From Cymodocea nodosa (lineage: Eukaryota > Streptophyta > Magnoliopsida > Alismatales > Cymodoceaceae), in assembly GCA_036874045.1 (NCBI GenBank), contig CM072342.1:22501-86500 (forward strand): a stretch of 64,000 bases of DNA, written 5' to 3'. Positions 46,345 to 56,600 of the stretch are shown here, in pieces (position 1 is the stretch's first letter; each line of letters opens with the position of its first letter). A model generated the notes under the pieces. That model ran no database searches. It had not been told where the DNA came from and saw only the letters and a program-made list of their open reading frames with translations. The position numbers and the translations under genes were made by a program.

Positions 46345-47927
46345 TGAAAGGACTTCTAGATTTTGATAATGCAAAAATTAATGTGAGGAATAATCTCTTG
46401 TATTTCACAAGTTAATAGATAAACAATCATAAGCAGTTCACTCGAAGCTGACAAATAAAATTAGGAGGTTTAGACAGTTTACAAGACTAAGTATCTAGAA
46501 GAAATGGATTTTCAAAAGGTTAACAAGCTTAAGTATCCAAACGATCACTTAAATACAGCAAGAAAACTTTTCAGAAGGTTCGATCAGTTCTCAAGCTAAG
46601 TATCCGAAAGAAGTGGATTTTCGAAAAGTTAACAAGTTAAGTATTCAAAAGACCATTTAAATGTAGTAGGAAAGTTTTTTGAAAAGTTACAATGCTAATT
46701 CTTCGAAAACAAGAAGACTTTTAGATAGATAAACTGTTCAAGTTTTCGAAAAGTTAGAAAGACTAACTATCTGAATAGTTAAAGTCATTTAAATACACAC
46801 ATATAGAAATCAAACATATAACAGTTGAAGGTTTAAAAGGATTTTCGGAAAGTTAGGAAAATTAACTATCTGAAAATATATTGAAATTAGAAAGTTAGGA
46901 AGGTTAATTATCTGAACAGTTAAGTTATTTAAATACACATGTGTAAAAATCAAACATACAACAGTCGGAGGCTTAAAAGGATTTTTGAAAAGTTAGAAAA
47001 GCTAACTATTCGAAAAACAAGAAGTTTTAAAATGTTGTAGATTTAATTATCCGAACTTAAGTCATAGCACGTGTTTAACTTAAGTATTCACGTGATGCAG
47101 ATAAAAAGACTCTAGTAGATTTTCAGAGAGTTACATGAATTCTTCGAAGAGTTATGAAGCTAACTATTTGAAATTTCAGAATTATCAGAAGATTATAGTG
47201 TTACCGATCACTTAACGGTAACTTACCAAAATTAGATCTGCTAGAATAGTAAGTATAATAGGAAAAAGCTATTTGAAGGGAATATGATCGTTATACTTCT
47301 CAATATAAATACAAACAACAATCAAGAGAAGAAATAAGAATTTTTATATACACATCAATACACTGAGCTTCAAAAAAACTGCAGAATACATTTAAGATCA
47401 AACTCTTAGCAAAGTACAAACTCAAGTGAAGAGCTCACTGTGCGAATAATCTCTGATTTCTTCAAGTCAGTGGTTTGCTGAAGTTTTTCAATTGAAAACT
47501 TCAAAGATAGGTTGGTTGGAGCTACTATCAGAAAGTTCAGATTGATTGGTTAGTTCTTACTTTGACCTTAAAATAAGTGATTGTAAGTACTGATACAATT
47601 AGTGAAACTTAAATATCCATTAGGGGTAGATTAGAAAGTTCAGATCGATTGGTTAGTTCTTGCTTTGACCTTAAAATAAGTGATTGTAAGTACTGATACA
47701 ATTAGTGAAACTTAAATATCCATTAAGAGTAGACTAGCCGTTAGTGATAAATCATCTAAAATTTCTGTGTATTTTGTCTTTCTTTACTTTGTGGTCTATT
47801 AGGCAGATCGATTCATGCTTGTTGCTGCATAATTGAAAACAATCATATACTGTAAAGTTTGAAACACGATTTAAAATTAACAATCTTACCATTCACCTCC
47901 TTTCTGGTAAGTCATTTAATCCTAACA
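46345..47927 (+). repeat. 3' LTR of copia 3
   Basis: 1,583 bp, about 160 bp longer than the 5' LTR. The extra length is mainly a local direct repeat of about 104 bp near 47,525-47,735 (AAAATAAGTGATTGTAAGTA occurs twice). CACGTG occurs at 47,068-47,073 and 47,089-47,094. Confidence 0.9.
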
Positions 47928-49370
47928 GATATCAGCCATTTGAAAAATTGTTTTGGATTGGTGATATTTTGTTAATTTGGATTGATTTTTTAATCCTTGG
48001 TTGGTCTTTTGGATGATGTCGATAATGATAGTGGTTGGGAAAAGGTGTAACTAAGGTTTTTATCTACTTTATCTAGATTTTTCACATTATTAGACTTTTA
48101 AAATCTAAGTTCTGGTATCATATAAAATATTTCATTTCAAAATTAATTAATAGTAAATGAAAAAGTTCATTGTATATAAAGTTCAATCCTACTACTTTTA
48201 TCAATATGAGAATTTTCTAACACATAATTAAAATCTTAATATATTATTTTCTCTAACAAACGCCAATTGTTGCTATTAAGTTTTTTCTAGCAAACCTTTA
48301 GGGCTTCTCACATTAATTTGTTAGGCTAAGATGCTCTCTTTAACTTAAATATGCACACCAATTCTCTATAGATAACTACATGTAAAGCCTTATGCATCCT
48401 TAAGAAATCTTTGAAGGCTCATTTGTGATTAAAGGGTCACCATTCTCCTATATATTTCCTTGTTTAGTATCATGAATCACTTTGGGAGGTTGTTCCTTGT
48501 CAATGACTGCAAAAATGGATTCCTTTATATCTAGGCTTGTGCTTACCATGCTCCTCTTCCCCTTCTTTAGCATTTTGACACAATTGTTTGCCTATGCTAG
48601 CTTGTCTATCATTAAAGTTACAAGTCCTAGTTAATTGATTCATCTACTCATCATCCCATATGTTGCTCACTTCTACCTCTTGAATGAATGTATCTGATTG
48701 ATCAAATATTGACACTAGCAACAACATAGCTATGCACTTTCACAACTCTCCTTAAGGGGAGATTGATTGAGATGATTTTGTGCACTCCTATGGATTTCAA
48801 ACCTCTTCCTTTATGATCATTATTGTATCAAACAATACACTTGGGTGGATTCACTTGACAATTATAATTATTAGGTGAATTCATGTGCATATATAAAATA
48901 TTGAGTGGATTCAATTTAAAACTACACTTGACATATGTATGTTGCTTGCCTACTTGCAATAGGTTGTATTTTAGTAATTTTATATAAATTAGTTGTAAGT
49001 ATCTGGTAAACTAATTTTGTTGATTATTAAAGAAAATAATGACTCATCATTTGTTATTGTTCTTAAAAGATTATTAACCTTAATAATGTTTATAACTAGT
49101 TTATGATGCACGTTAGATGTAAAAATTAGATGTCACAAATAAATTAATTATGAAGTATATTATGTGTTGCTTAGGAACATATTTATATTATGTTTGGATT
49201 ATTTATGTCATGTATTATTTGTGTACACATTATCTTAATGTTTTTTGTAGGAATTTATTGTATAATGATTTGAAATATTTATGAGATTTGTTTTGAAATA
49301 TGTGTTTTGTTATCTTATTATTTCTTATATGATATTAGAATAAATTCTTAGTTAATCATGTCTACCACAA
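47928..49370. other. Intergenic, nothing recognised
   Basis: No ORF above background and no repeat structure I can support. Confidence 0.6.
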
Positions 49371-49375
49371 ATACT

Positions 49376-50356
49376 AGAAAGGATGGAGGATGAAGTTACA
49401 TAAGTTGGAGTGCAACAGGTGATGAACTTATTTTAAATATTTTGTGTGAGATTAAATAAATGAAATTGTAGATCTATTAATGGAAAGATAAGGGCTAATA
49501 ATTGGGATAAAGTTATTAAAGAATATAACAAGAAGACAGAATGTAGCATTACAAAAAAAAATATGGATAGTTACATGAAGATCTAATGATTAATGTATAA
49601 AAAGATCTAATGAGTCAAAGTGGATGAGGTTGAGACTACACAAATGGGTATATTGATATACTTGTAAAAACATGGAAAGAATTTGTTGAGGTAAAAAATT
49701 ATACTCATTTCTATTTGTTAGATTACATGATATTAATTTGACACATTCATCTTTTTAATTATAGAAACATTTTGATTGTAAGTAATGTAAAAGAAAATTT
49801 TGTCTATGAGCAACTTCAAATAATTTTTAAATATAGCATGACATCTAGTTGAGTGAAACATCTTAAGGAATGTATACAATTTGATGAAGAAGATATAAAT
49901 GTCACTTTAAATAATGACGACAATAATATGTTTCCCTTAGTATTTGATGAAGTTCCAATTGAAGTCATTCTTCAAATACAAATAAATTTCTCATTAACAA
50001 ATACATCCATAGTGGATGTGTCTAAGAAGAGCAATCGACTTCAACCACATGCAAAGTCACAAGAGATAATGTCTAATGTACTTCAAGATATAATAGGTGT
50101 ATTTAAAGAATATTTTGAAAAGGATAATTGAATAGACATACATAAATTAGAAATAATGGATGAATTATATAAAGTTGAACAAGAAAGGTTAAAAATCATA
50201 AGTGGATTATATAAAGTAGAACAAGAAAGACTGCATATGCGACACATATCATTAAAGAAAATTGAAGATGCGATAAATATATTATTCTCACTATCTGAGC
50301 TTATTGATAATGAGCAACTTAAAATAACTAAATTATTACAAAGTGTAAATATGTGA
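49376..50356 (+). pseudogene. Myb/SANT-like companion protein of Harbinger
   Basis: WSATGDELILNILCEIK, then NWDKVIKEYNKKTECSITKK (SANT-like helix pattern), then VKHLKECIQFDEEDINVTLN and a C-terminal helix ELYKVEQERLKIISG, which is itself repeated (LYKVEQERL twice, 14 residues apart). Known: this DNA-binding protein assists the transposase. Broken by stops and frame changes. Confidence 0.65.
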
Positions 50357-50950
50357 GAATAGTTTTTAGTCATATTAGATGACAAGAAAGTAGCATAGTT
50401 GATGTAGTTAATTTGTTAGTAGATGGGTAATTGAAAATTTTTGTTAATATTTTAAAGAGTTGATGTTATATGTGATGCGATAAACTCTTATATTATATGT
50501 GATGTGATAAATTGTTAAGTCTAATGTATTTAGAGAATATTTTGAAATAGATGATTGAAGGGACATACATAAGTTAGAAATAATAGATGACTTATATAAA
50601 GTTGAATGAGAAATGTTAGAAATCATAAGTGAATTATATAAAGTAGAACAAGAAAAATTGCTTATGCAATATATATCATCAAGGAAAACTATAAATGTGA
50701 TGAATATATTATTCTCACTAGTTGGGCTTATTGATAATGAACAAATTAAAACAACCAAATTATTACAAAGTGTAAAAATACAAGATAGTTTTTAGTCATA
50801 CCAAATGACAAGAAAGTAGTATGGTTGAAGTTTTATTTATGTTGATGTAGTTAATTTGTTAGTAGATGGGTAATTGAAAAATTATGTTAATATTTTAAAG
50901 AGTTGTTAATGTTGTATGTGATGTGATAAACTCTTATGTTATTTGTGATG
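50099..50950. repeat. 427-bp tandem duplication of the helix-coding end
   Basis: GTATTTAAAGAATATTTTGA at 50,099 recurs at 50,526 as GTATTTAGAGAATATTTTGA. The duplicated unit covers the last 80 codons and about 180 bp downstream. Confidence 0.9.
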
Positions 50951-51085
50951 TGGTAAACACTTATATTATATGTGATGTGATAAACTCTTATATTGTTGTT
51001 GTTTGATATGATAAATTTTTATGTTGTTTGATATAATAAATTCTTATGTTGTTTGATATGATAAATTATTATATGTTATGTTATT
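50905..51085. repeat. Short direct repeats, 25-27 bp
   Basis: Repeated (T)GTGATGTG(A/G)TAAACTCTTAT followed by GTTGTTTGATATGATAAATT(C/A)TTAT units. No coding potential. Confidence 0.8.
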
Positions 51086-51099
51086 TTTATAGGTGTTAT

Positions 51100-52505
51100 T
51101 TTTTGCAAATGAAGTCAAAGGAAAGCATCCATCAATTAAGGTTGCTATTAGAAGAAGAGGAGGAAAGATCAAAGAAAAGACGAAAGATAATGATGTATGC
51201 ATAGAATTTTTTTAGTATAATTGCATGTCATTTTAATGTTAGCTCAATGATTATTGATTGCATGTACAACAAAGAAGGGTAATATTATATTAGAAGATTA
51301 TTAGATCTAAATTTACCAAATCAAGCATATAATTGTAAGAAAATATATCGTATGAGTCAACCTGTATTTCTATAATTTTGTGACCTATTGAGAAAGGAGA
51401 GAGTAATATGTAATGGTAATAATATTATTATGGAAGAGAAATTAACATTATTTTTAGTAACAGTTGAACAAAATTAAAGATATAAAGTAATATGAGAAAA
51501 ATTTTATTATTCAAGTTACATTGTTAGTCATATATTCAATGAAATGTTAAATGGTATACTTCTTTTAAGTCAACTACTTCTAGTTAAACACTCCTCATCA
51601 ATACATAGGTGAATCTATAATGATGTAAATGTCTTCACATACTTCAAGGTAAACTATTATTATTAATTTTTTGTTTTTTACAACATTGATCTTATTTTAC
51701 ATAATACTTCTCTTGTATTTGTTAACAGAATTGTATTGGTGTAATAGATGATATATATATAAAAGTAACCATTTATAGAGAAGAAACAGTAAAATTTAGG
51801 AACAAAAATGATGAATTGTTGTAAAATGTATTGATAGTTTATAATTTTGACATGAAATTTATTTATATTCTTATTAGATGAGAATGATCTATTGTTGATG
51901 TTAGAATACTTCAAGATACAATATCTTGACCTAATGGACTTCAAGTTCTACCTAGTAGGTATTTTTGAAAAAATTCAAATATAAGTTAAATTATATTTAG
52001 ACTAATAGTTATTTTAATATAGGTAAATTTTACTTAGTAGATGTTAATTTTCCAAATCAGCCAAAATTTATATACTCATTTAGAAGTGTTAGATATCATT
52101 TATCTAATTATAATATATCTCAACTTTCAACAAATGTCATAGAGATTTCAATTATAGGTATTCACAATTAAAAACAGTGATCAAACGTACATTTAGAGTT
52201 GTAAAACATCATTTTATAATTTTATATGATTATACGTCTTTTCTATATGAAACTCAAGTAAAAATTGTCCATGTATATTTTCTACTTCACAATTTTATTT
52301 GTAAAGTAGATAAAAAAGATTTACTTGAATATTTTCAATATGAGTTCTTCACAATTTTACTTGAAGAATTTGAAGATCTTGATCATGAACAAACTTATGA
52401 AAGTATAAATGAAGAAGTTGAAAGAACAATTACATCTAGATTAAGTCAACAATAGAAGAAAGAAATAATTGATAACATGTGTAACCAAATGATGTTATCT
52501 ATGTG
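51100..52505 (+). pseudogene. Harbinger DDE transposase remnant
   Basis: Motifs in order: QLRLLLEEEEERSKKRRK, then NCIGVIDDIYIKVTIYREET (first catalytic Asp), NVLIVYNFDMKFIYIL, DVRILQDTIS (second Asp), FYLVDVNFPNQPKFIY, then SQLKTVIKRTFRVVKHHFII, where the catalytic Glu of the VIER(C/S)FG motif is Lys, and VHVYFLLHNFICKVDK. A small intron-like gap lies at about 51,650-51,728. Several frameshifts. Confidence 0.8.
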
Positions 52506-52520
52506 AGAAGAACATAATGT

Positions 52521-53957
52521 ATGATGTATTATCATAAGAATATAAACATTATTAACTTATGAATTTTTTCATAAACTTGTCAAGAATATAAATATTTTTA
52601 TGTTATTCATTCCATATTCTATTGCATTTTATTATTTTTCATCACTTTCTAGATTGTACATATAAACATCTATATTTTTTGTTGACTTTCTATTATTTTT
52701 TGTAACTTTCTTTACGTCACTCTCTGTAACTTTCCATCACTTTATTTTTATTACTTTTTTTACTTTCTAGATGCACAAATGGGTCTTAAATGTCTCGATG
52801 TTGTTATTTATGGTCACCTTTTATGATTGTGATTTGGTCTAAGTTGGCATGCAATTCACTTAACCATTATTGATAGTTTCCAAGGCATACTGCTAATTGA
52901 TCTTTAACTGAGCTCTCTAGCTTAGTGTACTTGGTTTTGTTCATCTTTATTAGTTTGTCTGAACCTAGTACTCAATCGACTTTGCTAGTATCGGATGAGG
53001 TGGTCTATCCTACAAAAGGAAAGGAAAAACTATGTTGATGGTTTTTAGTATGTCAAAGACTCTTCCATGATTAACTTATTAGACAAGTGATTTGAGTGTC
53101 AATCAAATTTTGGACATATGTAGTTTACTTGAAGACATTTGCCAACATATTTCTAGTGTTGTCTGATGCAAGGTGATGGTAGTTTAAGAGCAGCAAATCA
53201 AAGAGGGACGCATGGTATTGAGGATGGTTGGTCATGCTGTGCAAGTAGACAAGCAACGACCTAGTTGATGACTCGATGTATGGCATTTGGCAACTAGGCT
53301 GGTGGCTTTGTGGACTGATGCTGAACCATATTTCATCCTACTTGGTGAAATGATATTGAACCATGCTTCATCATGGTTTGGGAAGGGCCAACAATCTAAA
53401 CAAATGTCACACATCAACTTTCAAGATGAGATTAAGGTAAAATAGTTGTCAAATCTCAAGTGAATAGAAATGTACACAAAATTGATTACGAATGTCTTTT
53501 AATGTAGGAAATATCAAAAGTTTTAAATTCTACTTAGTCTCAATTTGGTATCAATTTTAGAAACTTTGATAATTGATTTTGAGGAGAATTGAGAAGATTT
53601 TGAATAGTATTCTATTGCTTAGAAGCATATGCTAATTTTATATTTATTGACATTGTTTTATCTCTTAACACTTAAATGTGTATATTCTTACTAGATTTGA
53701 TATTCCTTCTAGAATGAAGCACCATTCCATAGAACCCTAATCATATTTCAGTTTCTATTTTTTCTTCCATTAGATTTTTTTTATTTTTTACATCTCTGTT
53801 GTTGAGAGTATTTCTGTTGTACCTGTAAATATTTTTCTTTTTTTTCTTTTGAATTGTATACAACAGTAGTGTCATTCTACAAAATGTCCCCATACACATA
53901 AAAGTGAGTGGGGAGAGAGCACTCCTGTCTTTTTGGGATGCTGCTAAAAGTAGCCTA
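52521..53957. other. Intergenic, nothing recognised
   Basis: No supportable gene on either strand. The minus frame 53,417-53,232 has no recognisable domain. Confidence 0.55.
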
Positions 53958-54783
53958 GGGATCTGTTTGGAACAACTTTTGAAGCAAAATGCAAGTGATA
54001 CCTACAGAAATTGTCTATTAAAACTATCCCAAACTTGATATATCACTCAATATTTAAGAGTAGTTGGATTCTTTTGGAAATGAAAAATGTGAAAGATTTT
54101 AGCTTCTACCAGAAGCTGGGGTTTGGTATCTTCTGGTACAAGCTGATAGCTTTGTTTTTTCCCTAATGCTATCCTCAATTTCATCTATTATTACAATTCA
54201 AACCAAGTTCTAAATACAAAAATGTCATTCATATACATTCCATTCTCCATAAAATTATGTGAATAATGTGTATACTAATAATGGTTGAAATTTGTACAAA
54301 CACATGTTTGATACGTAAATGTTTTTTATGGAATAACTTATTTCTGTTAAATCTTGTATTAGTACACATCATAATAATATGACATGTTTTCCTTTTTATG
54401 TTTATGTTTGTAGTTTAACAATTTTGAGTTTTTTGTTATTAATTGTTTTTATTGGTGATGAATTTGTTGAAAAAAATTAGTTTTTAGAAAAGTAATATGC
54501 TGCAAAGCTAGTTCTAAAAAAAATTTATAACCTGTTTGTTGAAAACTAGGTTAGAATTTTTTGTGAAGTTCAAACAAGTAAATACACTTGCCATGGTAAC
54601 TGGTTCAAAAATTATACAACCTTTTAGGTTATTTCCCCGATGGTAGATTCTACAATCTACAATGGTGATCCAAAAGTCATCTTCTGTTATTGGAACTGGA
54701 AGTTATGTCTAAAAGCTGCTCCAAAAGTCATCTTCTGTTATTGGAACTGGAAGTTATGTCTAAAAGCTGCTCCAAACAGACCC
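53958..54783. mobile_element. Non-autonomous TIR DNA element, about 826 bp
   Basis: Left end GGGATCTGTTTGGAACAACT; reverse complement of the right end GGGTCTGTTTGGAGCAGCTT: about 16 of 19 positions agree after one 1-bp gap. Ends of the form GGGTCTGTTTGG are common in plant hAT or Harbinger-type MITEs. No clear target duplication seen, so the superfamily is open. No transposase. Subterminal 51-bp direct duplication at 54,670-54,771 (copies at 54,670 and 54,721). Confidence 0.7.
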
Positions 54784-56423
54784 AAGAGAAGCCATCCATT
54801 TATTTTATCTGGCATCTATTTAAATAACAAAATTTATTGCTATATTATTCAAATACATTTAATGTATCATTGGTTAAGATCTTTGCCCGTTGGAAAAGAT
54901 CATATCTTCTTGCTAATTTCATAAAATATTGTAGTTTTATTATCAAGGTGCAAGCATGTACATAGAATCCAAAACACCTCACTTCGTTTATTTTGATTGA
55001 GTAGATTAGATTCTTAATTGAACTCGATCTGTCCTTTGTGCTCCCTTACAATCAGCATTTTTCCACCCTACAACTTCCCAAATTAGGGAAATTTAAGGTT
55101 TTCCTTGACATCTTTCTGATTTTCCAGATTTTGTAGAACCTTGAAATTTCAAGGAATATTTTCATATTCCTTAGGTTTTATCTTGAAGTAAGCAATAAGC
55201 TCAAACGGATTAAAAATTTGTACTTACATTCTTTATGGTGTGAATATAGCTTTATTAGAATCTCTTCAATTCCCAAGTTCAAACCCCAAATGCCATTTTC
55301 TAAATAATAGAATTTTCATCATTTAAAATAGAACACAATAAAAATTGCAATCCTTGATTTGGAATCTGGCTCGAAGAGTTCCAAATTCTAGTGGAATTTT
55401 ACCATTAGGAAATCAGTGTGATTTTGGAATATGGTTGCAGTTGTGCATATTTTTTTTACATTAATGTTCCCCTTTTCATGAAACTGGACTTCTATAGGCA
55501 AATATGGTTGTTCATGTTTTCTTCTTTATTCTGATGTTAATTATCGTAGGCTCTTATTGTTTTTTATCTGCAAATCCAAGAAAACGTTCAACTAGTCTTC
55601 TGGAAGATAGTAATGTTTATGTTACTTTTTTTCCATACGGCAGTAATTTCAAACAATTATTTCAAATGTAAATATTATTTTATTGAGTTCTTTCATTCAA
55701 TGGATGTTTGTATATTGATCCACTTTTATAACTACAGGTATTCTTGAACTTACTTTTTCTAAACCTTGGCCTGTCCTGGAGTTGTGCCCTTGCCTTGAGA
55801 TTCCAGTGGTACATAGAAAGGATTATGGTCGGTTACCAAGAATGGCAATTCTTTAGAAAACAAGGAAATTGAGAGGTATCAGTGCACATCATTACGTGAT
55901 CCTAGAAATTGTTAAAGATGCAAGTCTGAAGTAAAAAATTTAATTGCAAATGTAATAAGCTTGAAGATTTGAACCAACATTAATAACAAAGATGTAGAAG
56001 TTGTAATTTCAAATCGCAAAGATCAAATGGGTACCACAGCAAGTTATGAGAACTTGACCGCAGTCTTGAAGCATCGTCTATCTAACATGCCACCTGTGGC
56101 CTATCAAGGTGTACGTTAGCTCATGAGGTTCCATCGCCCACTACATCTATTCCATGGTTATGAATATGATATTGTTAATCTGGTGCAACGTGCGGTTTCA
56201 TATACTTGTTCTGCAAGACGTACGTCACGTACTACCTATTTTTTCTTTTGCACGAAAGTACGCCTCAAGCAAGAACAAATGGATCTTCCAGACATGCTTC
56301 TTGCATGTCAATGTAGGTTTCCTTTGTATTTGCTCGTATTAATAGGTGCCAATCGGCAAATTCAACTAATCTAGATTTCTCTAAATTACATGTCACGCTG
56401 AGTACAGCACAATATTTACAACA
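54784..56423. other. Region downstream of STN7, no gene assigned
   Basis: 54,784-55,730 is AT-rich and featureless. 55,740-56,380 has a more exon-like texture on the plus strand (for example MGTTASYENLTAVLKHRLSN), but I recognise no domain and the frames are interrupted. It may contain the STN7 3' UTR on the minus strand. Confidence 0.4.
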
Positions 56424-56600
56424 TTAGGAGACGTCATTTGTTCTTTCCTGCCTTGGAATCCACCGGCTCCACCATAAATTCTTCCTTTGTCGGTTAAGTT
56501 CACCCATACTCTCGTTCAATGTCCTCACAATCTTCCTCTGTAGACGTAGGACAGATGCAAGAGCGTTCCGCTGCGCATTTCCCTTCCTAGGTTCTCTATC
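56424..56600 (-). CDS. STN7: STN7 last exon
   Basis: Begins [20 protein letters not shown] after a CAG acceptor, ends [16 protein letters not shown] and TAA (56,426-56,424). This basic tail with a WW..RWIP ending is typical of the STN7 stromal C-terminus. Confidence 0.9.
   Translation of the reverse strand, partial: DREPRKGNAQRNALASVLRLQRKIVRTLNESMGELNRQRKNLWWSRWIPRQERTNDVS

Larger units (their letters stand above)
39908..47927 (+). mobile_element. 8-kb copia retrotransposon with long LTRs (Sirevirus-like)
   Basis: LTRs 39,908-41,332 and 46,345-47,927 start TGAAA(A/G)GACTTCTAGATTTTG and end CTAA(T/C)A. Primer site TGGTATCAGAGC (41,335-41,346) is an exact tRNA-Met match. Flanks AATAT and GATAT are a likely 5-bp target duplication with one transition. 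Long LTRs, total size, and the gag with a basic, coiled-coil-rich distal part suggest the Sirevirus/Maximus lineage (inference). Coding order is gag, protease, integrase, reverse transcriptase, RNase H, all with many stops. Confidence 0.9.
49376..52520 (+). mobile_element. PIF/Harbinger-like DNA transposon, decayed
   Basis: Two recognisable parts on the plus strand: a Myb/SANT-like protein remnant (49,376-50,360) and a DDE transposase remnant (51,100-52,505). This two-gene make-up is standard for PIF/Harbinger elements. Terminal inverted repeats were not identified. Confidence 0.75.

Noticed and set aside
54640..54924. 94-codon ORF with a repeated segment
   Set aside because: The repeat is the 51-bp duplication at the end of the TIR element; no independent coding evidence.
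55740..56380. Possible host exon(s) on the plus strand downstream of STN7
   Set aside because: Texture is exon-like but no domain was recognised and frames are interrupted, so no gene is called.
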